A stretch of 64,000 nt of DNA from an uncultured Oscillospiraceae bacterium (GTDB lineage: Bacteria > Bacillota > Clostridia > Oscillospirales > Oscillospiraceae): the NCBI GenBank assembly GCA_949841465.1, contig CATKZW010000009.1:1-64000 (forward strand), read 5' to 3'. The translations under genes were made by a program, and so were the position numbers. Positions 7,749 to 14,837 of this stretch are shown one piece after another. The notes below the pieces were generated by a model. That model was not told the DNA's origin and did not search any database. It saw only the letters and a program-made list of their open reading frames with translations. The first letter of the stretch is position 1, and the number at the start of each line of letters is the position of its first letter.

Positions 7749-10700
7749 GTCCGTCCTCCTCCTTTCGGGCCAGCCAGTCCCAGAACTCCGCCGCCCTTAC
7801 CCCGCGCCGGTAGCGTCTGGCGTCCCCGCAGCCCTCCTCAAAGTGGCAGGCCGCCCGGTAGTCACACCAGCGGCAGGGGTTCTTGTCGGCGTTGTGCCAA
7901 TATGGGTCCGCGTCGATGTTGCCCCTAGCCAGCTCCCCGGCGGCGCGGCGCAGGGCGTCGGTGATGTACCGGTCCAGCAGCTCCATCTGCTCCCCGCTGA
8001 CCAGGTAATCCGCGCCGCCCCGGCCCGCGCTCACCGGCAGGAAGCGGAAGCCTCCCGCCGTGCGCTCCATGGCGGACAGCACGTCCCGGTCGTCCAGCAC
8101 CAGCCCCTGGCGGCGCAGCAGCCTGTCCCTGGAGCGCTGGATCTCCTCGTCGGTCATGCCCCGCTCGCCGTCCACCAGGGGGGTGCGGGCGGGGACGTAC
8201 AGCACCCCGGCGGGGACGATTTCCCCAGGGCCCAGCACCCGCTCCCCCTCCCGGCTCAGGGCAAAGAGGTAGAGCAGCATTTGAAGGCCCCGTCCGTCCT
8301 CCACGTCGGCAAAGTCGAAGCTCTTTTTTCCGGTCTTATAGTCCACCACCCGGAGGTAGCGCTTCCCGTTGTGGAGCCATTCGTCCACCCGGTCCACATA
8401 GCCGGTGAGGCGCAGGCGCACCCCCTGCTCCACCTCCACCGGGGGCAGGGCCTTCCCCGGCCCGAAGCCCAGCTCGAAGGCAGCGGGGGTGAAGTCGGAG
8501 ACGGACAGCTCCGCCGCCACGCTCTGCACCACCGCCAAAGCCGCCTGCTTCATCCGCCCGAAGAGGTAACGAAACCGGGCGGGCTCCTCCTCCAGGCCGG
8601 CCAGCACCTCCCGCTCGTAGCGGTCGGCGGCCTGCTGGGACAGCCGGCGCACCTCGTCCGCGTCGTCCAGCGGCACGCCGGCCTCCTTTGCCGTGCGCAG
8701 GGTGTTCTCCAGCACGTCGTGGACGAAGGTTCCGTAGTCAGAAGGCCGAAATTCGGCCTTCTGCCGGGGCTTGGCCTCCAGGCCGAAGCGCAGGAAGTGG
8801 CTGAAATGGCAGGAGTTGACCAGGTCCAGCCGGGTGGCGGACATGGGCGACACCGGCCCGAACAGCCGGTCCACCGCCGGACGGGACAGCCGCCCCCGCC
8901 GCCACCGGGAGGCGCTCTGGATGCGGTCCACCCGGTCGGCCAGACCGGGCACCTGCCGCAGGGCGGCGGCCACGCCGCCATCCTGCCCCGCCAGCTCCAG
9001 GGCCGCGTCCGGCGCGGACAGCCGGTCCAGGGGATCCCCGCCCCCCAAAACCGGGGCGTCGGGGAAGAGCGCCGCCAGCCGCTCCCAGAGGAAGCAGGGG
9101 GCGTGCTGGGCGTCCCCCGCCCCGGCGGCGGAATAGCTGACGTACAGCCGCTGGGAGGGCCGGGCGCAGGTCTCGTAGGCGATGGTCATCTCCCGGCGGA
9201 GCTTGTCCTCCTGCCGGGGGGCCAGCTCCACCTCCATGGCGGCCAGCACGTCCCGGTCCTGGTCGGAGAACAGCCCCGGGGAGGGGGCGCAGTCCGGAAT
9301 GGAATTGCTGTCCGCCCCCAGCAGGAACAGCGCCTTGACCTCCTTGTGGGCCATGCGGGGCGCGTCCCCCACCGTCACCGCGTCCAGGGACACGGGGATG
9401 GCCCCCACGTCGTACTGGCTCAGCACCAGGGAGAACAGCCGGGAGAACTCCTCCAGCTCCAGCTCGGTGTCCTCCAGCAGCAGGGCGCACTGCTCCAGGC
9501 CGCCCACCAGGATGTCCCACAGCTGGCGGTACTGGGCGGCGGTGTTCCGGTCGCCCCGGGCTTCCAGACTGTCCGCCCGCTGGGCCAGCCGGGTGGGCAG
9601 GTCGATATCGTCCAGCAGCTGATAGAGGGCCAGGGCGCGGCCCCTGCCCGTCTTGTCCGTTCCCTTCCGCAGCCGCTCCAGCGGCGCGACGACCCGGCGG
9701 CGCAGCTCGTCCAGCCGGGCCACAAAGGCCGCGTCCTCGTCCTCCAGCTTCTGGCCGTAGCCCTCCGGGTGCATGTCCCAGGGCTTCCGGCGGGTCCAGG
9801 CGGAACCCTTCAGATCCCAGGTCAGGACGTAGTTTTCCAGCAGGTCCCGCTCCTCGTCCGTGATGCCGGTGAGCCCGGTTTTCAGGTAGCGGAACAGCTC
9901 CTCATAGGGATAGTCCTCCGCCGCCGCGGCCAAGGCGGAGGTCACCAGGGCCAGCACCGGCTTTTCCAGCACGTCCTCCATGGCGGACAGGAACACCGGC
10001 ACGCCGTAGCGGGCGAAGGTGCTCTCGATCAGCTCCCCGTATCCGTCCAGCCGCCGGGCGCACACGGCGATGTCCCGGCAGCGGCAGCCCTCCTCCCGCA
10101 GCAGCCGCAGGATCTCGGCGGCGCACCACTCCACCTCCTGGCGGGGCGTGGCGGCTTCGATGCGGGTGAGGCCGCACTCCCCCTGCCAGGGGCTTTCCGG
10201 CATGGGCCCGAACAGGTTTTGCGCTAAAAACTCCAGAGAGGGGTGGCGGGGCAGAGGGCGGTCCAGCGTCTCCTCCATCAGGTACACGCCGTTGTCCTTG
10301 GCCAGACGGCCCAGCCGCCGCGCGGCCCGGAGGGCGGGCTGAAAGATGCCCGACGGATCGTCACCGGCGCCGCACACAAAGGCCGCCGTCAGCTCCCCCT
10401 GGGCCATCAGGGCGGACAGCACCCGCTCCTCCTGGGGGGTGAAGTCGGTGAAGCCGTAGACGTAGAACGCCATCCCCGCCGCCCAGCGGGTGTCCTCCAG
10501 CTGAACAGCCAAACGGTCCAGGCGGCCCCGGGGGTCGGCGGCCCCTTCGGCCTCCAGCGCCTGATAGGCGGCGTAGATCAGCCCCAGGTCCCGGAGCTTG
10601 TCCCCCTGACGGCCTCCCAGCTCCTCCCCGGCGGCCATCAGCGCCGCAGGCTCCACCCGGTAGGAGCGGCACTCGTCCACCGTGGCCAGCAGGCCCGTGA

Positions 10701-11052
10701 GAAACGCAGGCTTTCGGGAGGGGGCCCGGTAGGTGGTCAGCGCGTCGGACACCTGACGCAGAGCGGCGTACATCAGCAGCATCCGCCCCCCCGCGTCCAG
10801 CATGGGTGCGGCCCCGCCCCCGGCGGCGTCGGTGAGCCGTCCGGCCAGGCGGGTAAACGAGAGCACCTCGCAGGACATGGACGCTCTGCCGTATGCGCCG
10901 TCCTGGAAAGCGGCGCACATAGCCCGCTCACTCTCGTGGGAATACTGCTCCGGAACGATCAGCAGACGGCGGCGGGCCGGGGAGCGGCCCATCCGCTCCA
11001 GCAGCTCTCCCCGGATGTCCTGCCCGGCCCGGGCGTACAGCAGGTTCAGCAT
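7738..11052 (-). CDS. addB: ATP-dependent helicase/nuclease subunit B
   Basis: AddB is the inactive-helicase partner of AddA and carries the second nuclease with an iron-sulfur staple. Start ATG at 11052 follows AAAGGGGG; the track's start at 11205 has no such site and overlaps the infC promoter. The 1104 residues include LLIVPEQYSHESE near the N-terminus, the nuclease core VVDYKTGKK near 900, and the cluster cysteines VNSCHFSHF near 748 and PCRWCDYRAACHF near 1060. The N-terminal P-loop position reads YARAGQDIRGELL, lacking the G-K-T of Bacillus AddB. First gene of the addB-addA-GNAT operon, divergent from infC. Confidence 0.95.
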   Translation of the reverse strand: MLNLLYARAGQDIRGELLERMGRSPARRRLLIVPEQYSHESERAMCAAFQDGAYGRASMSCEVLSFTRLAGRLTDAAGGGAAPMLDAGGRMLLMYAALRQVSDALTTYRAPSRKPAFLTGLLATVDECRSYRVEPAALMAAGEELGGRQGDKLRDLGLIYAAYQALEAEGAADPRGRLDRLAVQLEDTRWAAGMAFYVYGFTDFTPQEERVLSALMAQGELTAAFVCGAGDDPSGIFQPALRAARRLGRLAKDNGVYLMEETLDRPLPRHPSLEFLAQNLFGPMPESPWQGECGLTRIEAATPRQEVEWCAAEILRLLREEGCRCRDIAVCARRLDGYGELIESTFARYGVPVFLSAMEDVLEKPVLALVTSALAAAAEDYPYEELFRYLKTGLTGITDEERDLLENYVLTWDLKGSAWTRRKPWDMHPEGYGQKLEDEDAAFVARLDELRRRVVAPLERLRKGTDKTGRGRALALYQLLDDIDLPTRLAQRADSLEARGDRNTAAQYRQLWDILVGGLEQCALLLEDTELELEEFSRLFSLVLSQYDVGAIPVSLDAVTVGDAPRMAHKEVKALFLLGADSNSIPDCAPSPGLFSDQDRDVLAAMEVELAPRQEDKLRREMTIAYETCARPSQRLYVSYSAAGAGDAQHAPCFLWERLAALFPDAPVLGGGDPLDRLSAPDAALELAGQDGGVAAALRQVPGLADRVDRIQSASRWRRGRLSRPAVDRLFGPVSPMSATRLDLVNSCHFSHFLRFGLEAKPRQKAEFRPSDYGTFVHDVLENTLRTAKEAGVPLDDADEVRRLSQQAADRYEREVLAGLEEEPARFRYLFGRMKQAALAVVQSVAAELSVSDFTPAAFELGFGPGKALPPVEVEQGVRLRLTGYVDRVDEWLHNGKRYLRVVDYKTGKKSFDFADVEDGRGLQMLLYLFALSREGERVLGPGEIVPAGVLYVPARTPLVDGERGMTDEEIQRSRDRLLRRQGLVLDDRDVLSAMERTAGGFRFLPVSAGRGGADYLVSGEQMELLDRYITDALRRAAGELARGNIDADPYWHNADKNPCRWCDYRAACHFEEGCGDARRYRRGVRAAEFWDWLARKEEDGHGD

Positions 11053-11166
11053 GGCGGGGCCCCCTTTCGCGTTTTTCCTACTATTATAGCAAATCCCGGC
11101 TTTGGGGGCAACCGCGCCGAGAGGCAAATTTGCTTCATGCCGGCAGGAGAAATCTGAAAAACGTGG

Positions 11167-11195
11167 TTGACAAACCTTTCCCGATCTGGTATGAT
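11167..11195 (+). promoter_or_regulatory. Sigma-A promoter of infC-rpmI-rplT
   Basis: TTGACA (11167-11172), a 17-bp spacer and TATGAT (11190-11195). Transcription would start near 11202, leaving a leader of about 150 nt before infC. Confidence 0.85.
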
Positions 11196-11201
11196 ACCTG
11201 A

Positions 11202-11349
11202 GCAAAAGGAAGCAGGAATGGCGCCGCCGTCCTCACCTCCCGCCGCGGGCGAAGGGGTTAACATGGTGAAACGCGCACGGCTTGGCTGTGCGGGCTTCGT
11301 TGTGGACGTGGGTGCCTTGCTGCATTCACGTTTTTATTTTTGGAGGTGC
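11202..11349 (+). ncRNA. infC operon leader, candidate L20-type attenuator
   Basis: The ~148-nt leader is GC-rich and ends in an intrinsic terminator directly before infC. Bacillus and relatives attenuate infC-rpmI-rplT when excess L20 binds the leader and favours termination (established for B. subtilis). Position, length and terminator all fit this. I did not fold the complete alternative structure, so assignment to the L20_leader family is inferred. Confidence 0.6.
11306..11341 (+). terminator. Attenuator terminator before infC
   Basis: ACGTGGGTGC pairs with GCATTCACGT (10 bp including two G-U pairs, loop CTTGCT), followed by TTTTATTTTT. The T-tract abuts the infC ribosome-binding site TGGAGG, so termination here would prevent infC expression. 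Confidence 0.75.
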
Positions 11350-11886
11350 GTGACCATAGCTAATACGGCTCATCAGATCAACGAGGAAATCCGCGACCGG
11401 GAGGTGCGGCTCATCGGCGCCGACGGCGCTCAGCTGGGCGTCATGTCCGCTCGGGAGGCTCAGGCTCGCGCCGACGAGGCCGGGCTGGACCTGGTCAAAA
11501 TCTCTCCCACCGCCACCCCGCCCGTGTGCAAGCTCATGGACTACGGCAAGTACCGGTTCGAGCAGGCCAAGCGGGAGAAGGAGGCCAAGAAGAACCAGCA
11601 CGTGGTGGAGATCAAAGAGGTGCGGATGTCCCCCGGCATCGACATCGGCGATTTCAACACCAAGCTGCGCAATGCCCAGAAGTTTCTGGCCGAGGGCAAC
11701 CGGGTGAAGGTCACCGTCCGTTTTCGGGGCCGGGAGATGGCCCATACGGACATCGGCAAGAAGCTGCTGCTGGACTTCGCGGACCAGTGCGGCGAATTGG
11801 CCGTGCTGGACAAGGAGCCCAAGCTGGAAGGCCGGCATATGAGCATCTTCCTGTCCGCCAAGAGCGCGAAAACCAATAAGCAGTAA
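11350..11886 (+). CDS. infC: Translation initiation factor IF-3
   Basis: IF-3 binds the 30S subunit and checks start-codon/initiator-tRNA pairing. The sequence begins HQINEEIRDREVRLIG, the family N-terminal signature, and continues through the linker (AKREKEAKKNQ) to the C-terminal domain (FRGREMAHTDIGKKLL). Length is ~178 residues. The start is ambiguous. GTG at 11350 lies only 3 nt after GGAGG, whereas ATA at 11356 has an ideal 9-nt spacing. infC is known to use non-canonical starts such as AUU for autoregulation, so AUA is plausible. The track's upstream ATG at 11167 lies inside the promoter and is wrong. First gene of the IF3-L35-L20 operon. Confidence 0.96.
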   Translation: MTIANTAHQINEEIRDREVRLIGADGAQLGVMSAREAQARADEAGLDLVKISPTATPPVCKLMDYGKYRFEQAKREKEAKKNQHVVEIKEVRMSPGIDIGDFNTKLRNAQKFLAEGNRVKVTVRFRGREMAHTDIGKKLLLDFADQCGELAVLDKEPKLEGRHMSIFLSAKSAKTNKQ

Positions 11887-12035
11887 GCAGAAAGCGCGGA
11901 GCCGTCGTGACCAGCGGGCTAAGACCGCAGCGCAGGGGAAGCCCAGGAGAGCTTTCCCTGAGTTGAAGGGCTTAGAACCGCGTCGCGCAACAGGCGAAGC
12001 GTGACATCATCAACTACGAAAAGGAGATAACCGTC
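11887..12035 (+). other. Structured infC-rpmI intergenic RNA
   Basis: This 149-nt gap is long for an operon. CAGGGGAAGC (11933-11942) pairs with GCTTTCCCTG (11951-11960), and CTAAG (11918-11922) can pair with CTTAG (11971-11975) to enclose that hairpin. In E. coli L20 controls the operon through RNA between infC and rpmI; whether this gap does the same is inference. No coding is seen. Confidence 0.5.
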
Positions 12036-12239
12036 ATGCCTAAAGTGAAGACCCACAGCGGCGCCAAGAAGCGCTTCAACCTGACCAAGAACGGCAAGGT
12101 CAAGCGTGCCCACGCCAACAAGAGCCACCTGCTCAACGGCCACGGTAAGACCCGCAAGCTCAAGAGAAGCCTCCGCAAGGGCGGCTACGCCGATGTGACC
12201 AACGCGGCCACCATCAAGCGCATGGTTCCCTACAAATAA
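12036..12239 (+). CDS. rpmI: 50S ribosomal protein L35
   Basis: A 67-residue, strongly basic protein with the L35 signature [14 protein letters not shown], a [11 protein letters not shown] block and a C-terminal IKRMVPY. L35 sits in the large ribosomal subunit near the exit-tunnel side. ATG follows AAAAGGAGATAA, a strong site. It lies between infC and rplT in the conserved order, so it is surely co-transcribed with them and subject to whatever control L20 exerts on the operon. Nothing is unusual in length or sequence. Confidence 0.97.
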   Translation: MPKVKTHSGAKKRFNLTKNGKVKRAHANKSHLLNGHGKTRKLKRSLRKGGYADVTNAATIKRMVPYK

Positions 12240-12285
12240 TCAGGGACGACATCATATTTACTCAACTATAGGAGGCTGAACGACA

Positions 12286-12642
12286 ATGGCAAGAGTCAAG
12301 GGCGCAATGATGACGCGCAAGAGAAGGAACAAGATCCTCAAGCTGGCCAAGGGCTATTGGGGCGCCAAGAGCAAGCATTACAAGATGGCCAACGAGCAGG
12401 TGATGAAGTCCCTGCAGTACGCCTACGTGGGCCGCCGGCTGAAGAAGCGCGACTTCCGTCAGCTGTGGATCGCCCGCATCAGCGCCGGGTGCAAGATGAA
12501 CGGCATGAATTACTCCACCTTCATGCACGGCCTGAAGCTGGCGGGCGTGGAGATCAACCGCAAGATGCTGGCCGAGATGGCCGTCAACGACAAGGCCGCC
12601 TTCACCCAGCTCACCGAGATGGCGAAGGCTAAGCTGGCCTGA
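12286..12642 (+). CDS. rplT: 50S ribosomal protein L20
   Basis: This 118-residue protein starts [18 protein letters not shown] and has the long basic N-terminal helix ([19 protein letters not shown]) and globular C-terminal domain of L20. L20 binds 23S rRNA early in 50S assembly and represses its own operon in both E. coli and Bacillus. ATG follows ATAGGAGG. It is the last gene of the operon and is followed by a strong terminator. Length and sequence are ordinary for the family. Confidence 0.97.
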   Translation: MARVKGAMMTRKRRNKILKLAKGYWGAKSKHYKMANEQVMKSLQYAYVGRRLKKRDFRQLWIARISAGCKMNGMNYSTFMHGLKLAGVEINRKMLAEMAVNDKAAFTQLTEMAKAKLA

Positions 12643-12667
12643 GCGGCACAAGGTACGACATCCAAGA

Positions 12668-12702
12668 AGCACTGCCGGAGTCTTCTCCGGCGGTGCTTTT
12701 TT
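12668..12702 (+). terminator. Terminator of infC-rpmI-rplT
   Basis: AGCACTGCCGGAG pairs with CTCCGGCGGTGCT (13 bp, loop TCTT), followed by TTTTTT. Confidence 0.92.
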
Positions 12703-12808
12703 GTGCTGTCCCTGCCGCCTATCCGCTCAAACCGACCACTCATCCCCATTCGCTGGACTTTTGGATGCCGGTTGGGTATACTACAACCAGCGAGAGGAGG
12801 GAGCGCCG

Positions 12809-13252
12809 GTGAAGGTGGAAGTACAGATCGACCCCAGTCTGGACGAGCCTGTTGTCATCCTGCGCGTCCCCAGCCCCACGGAGGAGGCCGAGGCCCTGGC
12901 GGCACGCCTCCGGGGGGAGGCGGTCCCCCAGCCCTTCACCGTCTACCAGGAGCGGGAGGCGGTGCGTGTGAGCCGATCCATGGTGCTGCGGTTCTTCGCC
13001 GAGGATAAAGGGGTGTCCTGCCAGACGGGCAAGGGGGTGTTCGCCGTCCGCCAGCGGCTGTATGAGCTGGAGGAGGAGCTGGCGGGCACCCGGTTCGTGC
13101 GGGTGTCCAACTCGGAGATCGTCAACCTGGACCGGGTGACCGGCCTGGACCTGACCCTGGCAGGCACCATCCGGATGACCCTGGAGGGCGGGACGGTGTG
13201 CTGGGTGTCCCGGCGGTATGTCAAGAAGATCAAACAGGCCCTTGGACTGTGA
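12809..13252 (+). CDS. LytTR DNA-binding domain regulator
   Basis: A 147-residue protein with a short N-terminal region and a C-terminal LytTR domain (residues ~50-145: RFVRVSNSEIVNLDRV, then VSRRYVKKIKQAL). LytTR domains bind direct repeats through inserted loops. There is no receiver domain, so this is the stand-alone type that is usually paired with a DUF3021 membrane protein (LytTR regulatory system). GTG at 12809 follows GAGGAGGGAG; the track's upstream start overlaps the preceding terminator. The DUF3021 gene starts 15 nt downstream, which supports that pairing, in which the membrane protein restrains or senses for the regulator. The inducing signal is unknown. Confidence 0.9.
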   Translation: MKVEVQIDPSLDEPVVILRVPSPTEEAEALAARLRGEAVPQPFTVYQEREAVRVSRSMVLRFFAEDKGVSCQTGKGVFAVRQRLYELEEELAGTRFVRVSNSEIVNLDRVTGLDLTLAGTIRMTLEGGTVCWVSRRYVKKIKQALGL

Positions 13253-13267
13253 GAGGAGGCGTGCGCG

Positions 13268-14101
13268 ATGCTGGCAGACGATAAAAAACAGATGCTGATC
13301 CGGGCGCTCATTGGGGGGCTGATTGGGGCGGCCCTGCTGCTGGCTTTTGTGTGGGTGCTGGATGCCATGCCCTGGATGAGCCATATCTGGCATTTAAGGA
13401 ACCCCTTTGCCGTCTGGGGGGAATGGCTCATCGATGGCTTCGGCTGGCCGTCCCACTCGCTGCCCAACCTGTGCCTGTTCTTTCTGGCGGGTGCGGAGGT
13501 GGGCATTGCCACCCTCCCCTTTGCCGACAGCGGCAGGTCGCTGGTGGTGCGTTCCCTGACCCATTTCGCGGTGATGTCTGTGACGGTGGGGCTGTGGACG
13601 GTGCTCAACTTCGGCGTACGCGAGCTGCCCTTTTTCCTTATTTCTCTGGCGCTGGTGTACACCCTGGTGTGGCTGGGCCGCTGGGTGGGCTGGTACGCGG
13701 AGGTGGCCGCCATCCGGGAAAAGCTGGGGCTGGCCCCCGGACCGTCCCTGTTCCACTGGAAGGAGACGCTGCCCTACCTGGGCTTTGCGCTGCTGCTGTG
13801 CGACGCGCTGCCCATGACGCTGAGGGTGTTCGACGCCCCCGACGTGCCGGTGCTGGTGGGGCTGCTCCTGCCCTATCTGCTGCTGCCGGTGGGGGGCTTC
13901 ATGTCGGGGCTGTCCCTGGGGCGGCGGCACGGGTTCTGCCCGCTGTATCCTCTGGCCTGCGCCCTGTTCTACATGCCGGTGGTGTTTCTGCTGATGAATT
14001 CCAGCGCACTGTTCCACTGCGCCATTGTGCTGTTCGCGGCGCTTGCGGGCAATCTGACCGGGGCAGCCCGGCACAGGATGAAGCAGAAAAGGAAGGAGTA
14101 A
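13268..14101 (+). CDS. DUF3021-family membrane protein, partner of the LytTR regulator
   Basis: A 277-residue protein with about eight hydrophobic segments. The first ~145 residues (four segments with GGLIGAALLLAFVWVL and the region AGAEVGIATLPFADSGRS) fit DUF3021, normally ~150 residues. A second hydrophobic half (residues ~155-270) has no assignment, so this protein is about twice the usual size. DUF3021 proteins inhibit the LytTR protein encoded next to them in characterised systems. ATG follows GAGAGGAGG, and the gene lies 15 nt after the LytTR gene. Its 3' end carries the ribosome-binding site of the next small gene. The role of the second half is unknown. Confidence 0.75.
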   Translation: MLADDKKQMLIRALIGGLIGAALLLAFVWVLDAMPWMSHIWHLRNPFAVWGEWLIDGFGWPSHSLPNLCLFFLAGAEVGIATLPFADSGRSLVVRSLTHFAVMSVTVGLWTVLNFGVRELPFFLISLALVYTLVWLGRWVGWYAEVAAIREKLGLAPGPSLFHWKETLPYLGFALLLCDALPMTLRVFDAPDVPVLVGLLLPYLLLPVGGFMSGLSLGRRHGFCPLYPLACALFYMPVVFLLMNSSALFHCAIVLFAALAGNLTGAARHRMKQKRKE

Positions 14102-14106
14102 TAAGC

Positions 14107-14307
14107 ATGCCGGGAACGTTTATCAATTATGTTGTTTACTCCATTGCCGGCAGCCTGGTCTTCTGGTGCATCGCCATCCCTGTGGCAATCATATTCATCG
14201 CCTATCTCATCGGCATTGCGGTAATGTGTACAAAGGAACTGTGGAGAATCAGGGAGCAGACCCGGAAGGGAGCGTCGAAGCATGAAAAAACAGACCCGTC
14301 TCTATAA
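14107..14307 (+). CDS. Small membrane protein, 66 residues
   Basis: ATG at 14107 opens MPGTFINYVVYSIAGSLVFW with a long hydrophobic stretch (residues ~5-40, room for one or two membrane passes) and a charged tail ending HEKTDPSL. The ribosome-binding site GGAAGGAG is in the last codons of the DUF3021 gene, only 5 nt upstream, so translation is probably coupled. It appears in the track only inside a longer shadow ORF. I do not recognise a family. Its place in the LytTR operon suggests a membrane target or accessory. Confidence 0.6.
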   Translation: MPGTFINYVVYSIAGSLVFWCIAIPVAIIFIAYLIGIAVMCTKELWRIREQTRKGASKHEKTDPSL

Positions 14308-14779
14308 CATTATCCTGCCCATCTGGGCGCTGATCCTCTTTCCGCAGATCCTGGTGTTCGTCATTCCCGGCAACCTGCTGGTGGACTGCGCCGTGCTGTT
14401 TTGCACCCTGCTGGCCCTGCGGCACAGCCAAAAGGGCGCAGTGGTGAAGAAGCTGTGGTGGAAATTCTGGCTGCTGGGCTTCGCCGCCGATGGGGTGGGC
14501 ATCGTGTGGCTGTTTCTGGGGGCGTTTATCTCCCCTTACGTGCTGGGAGACCTATTTTACGATACCCTGCGATACCTGTTCCACAATCCCTTTGGACATG
14601 TTTCAGCCTTCCTGTGGACGCTGGCCGGGGTGGCCCTCGCGGGTGTGTGCATCTACTTCTTCGACATGCGGACCATGAAATCCTGTGACCTGCTCACCGG
14701 CCGGGAGAAGCGCATCATTGCCCTGACCATGGCCGCCGCCACCGCCCCTTGGCTGTTCTTCATCCCCACCCGGCTGTAA
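14282..14779 (+). CDS. Hypothetical integral membrane protein, last gene of the LytTR cassette
   Basis: A 165-residue protein with about five hydrophobic segments (LYNIILPIWALILFPQI at the N-terminus, then LLVDCAVLFCTLLAL, LLGFAADGVGIVWLFLGAF, FLWTLAGVALAGVCIYFF, IIALTMAAATAPWLFFI) and a cytoplasmic RKLWWK-type basic loop. No motif ties it to a known family. ATG at 14282 overlaps the small membrane gene by 26 nt and follows GGAAGGGAG. Co-expression with the LytTR/DUF3021 pair makes it a likely regulatory target or transporter-like output, but that is inference. Confidence 0.7.
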   Translation: MKKQTRLYNIILPIWALILFPQILVFVIPGNLLVDCAVLFCTLLALRHSQKGAVVKKLWWKFWLLGFAADGVGIVWLFLGAFISPYVLGDLFYDTLRYLFHNPFGHVSAFLWTLAGVALAGVCIYFFDMRTMKSCDLLTGREKRIIALTMAAATAPWLFFIPTRL

Positions 14780-14783
14780 AGCA

Positions 14784-14816
14784 GACGCCCCGGAGCCGTC
14801 AGGCCCCGGGGCGTTA
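14784..14816 (+). terminator. Probable terminator between the LytTR cassette and the oxidoreductase
   Basis: ACGCCCCGG pairs with CCGGGGCGT (9 bp, 13-nt loop). The T-tract is poor on both strands, so efficiency is uncertain. Confidence 0.5.
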
Positions 14817-14837
14817 CACGCATTGGGGAAACAGGAT

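Noticed and set aside
4626-7928. 1100-residue plus-strand ORF opposite addA
   Set aside because: It is a GC-rich antisense shadow with Gly/Pro/Arg/His/Gln-rich composition, no motifs and no ribosome-binding site. addA on the other strand is unambiguous.
7660-10227. 855-residue plus-strand ORF opposite addB
   Set aside because: Same type of antisense shadow; AddB motifs fix the coding strand.
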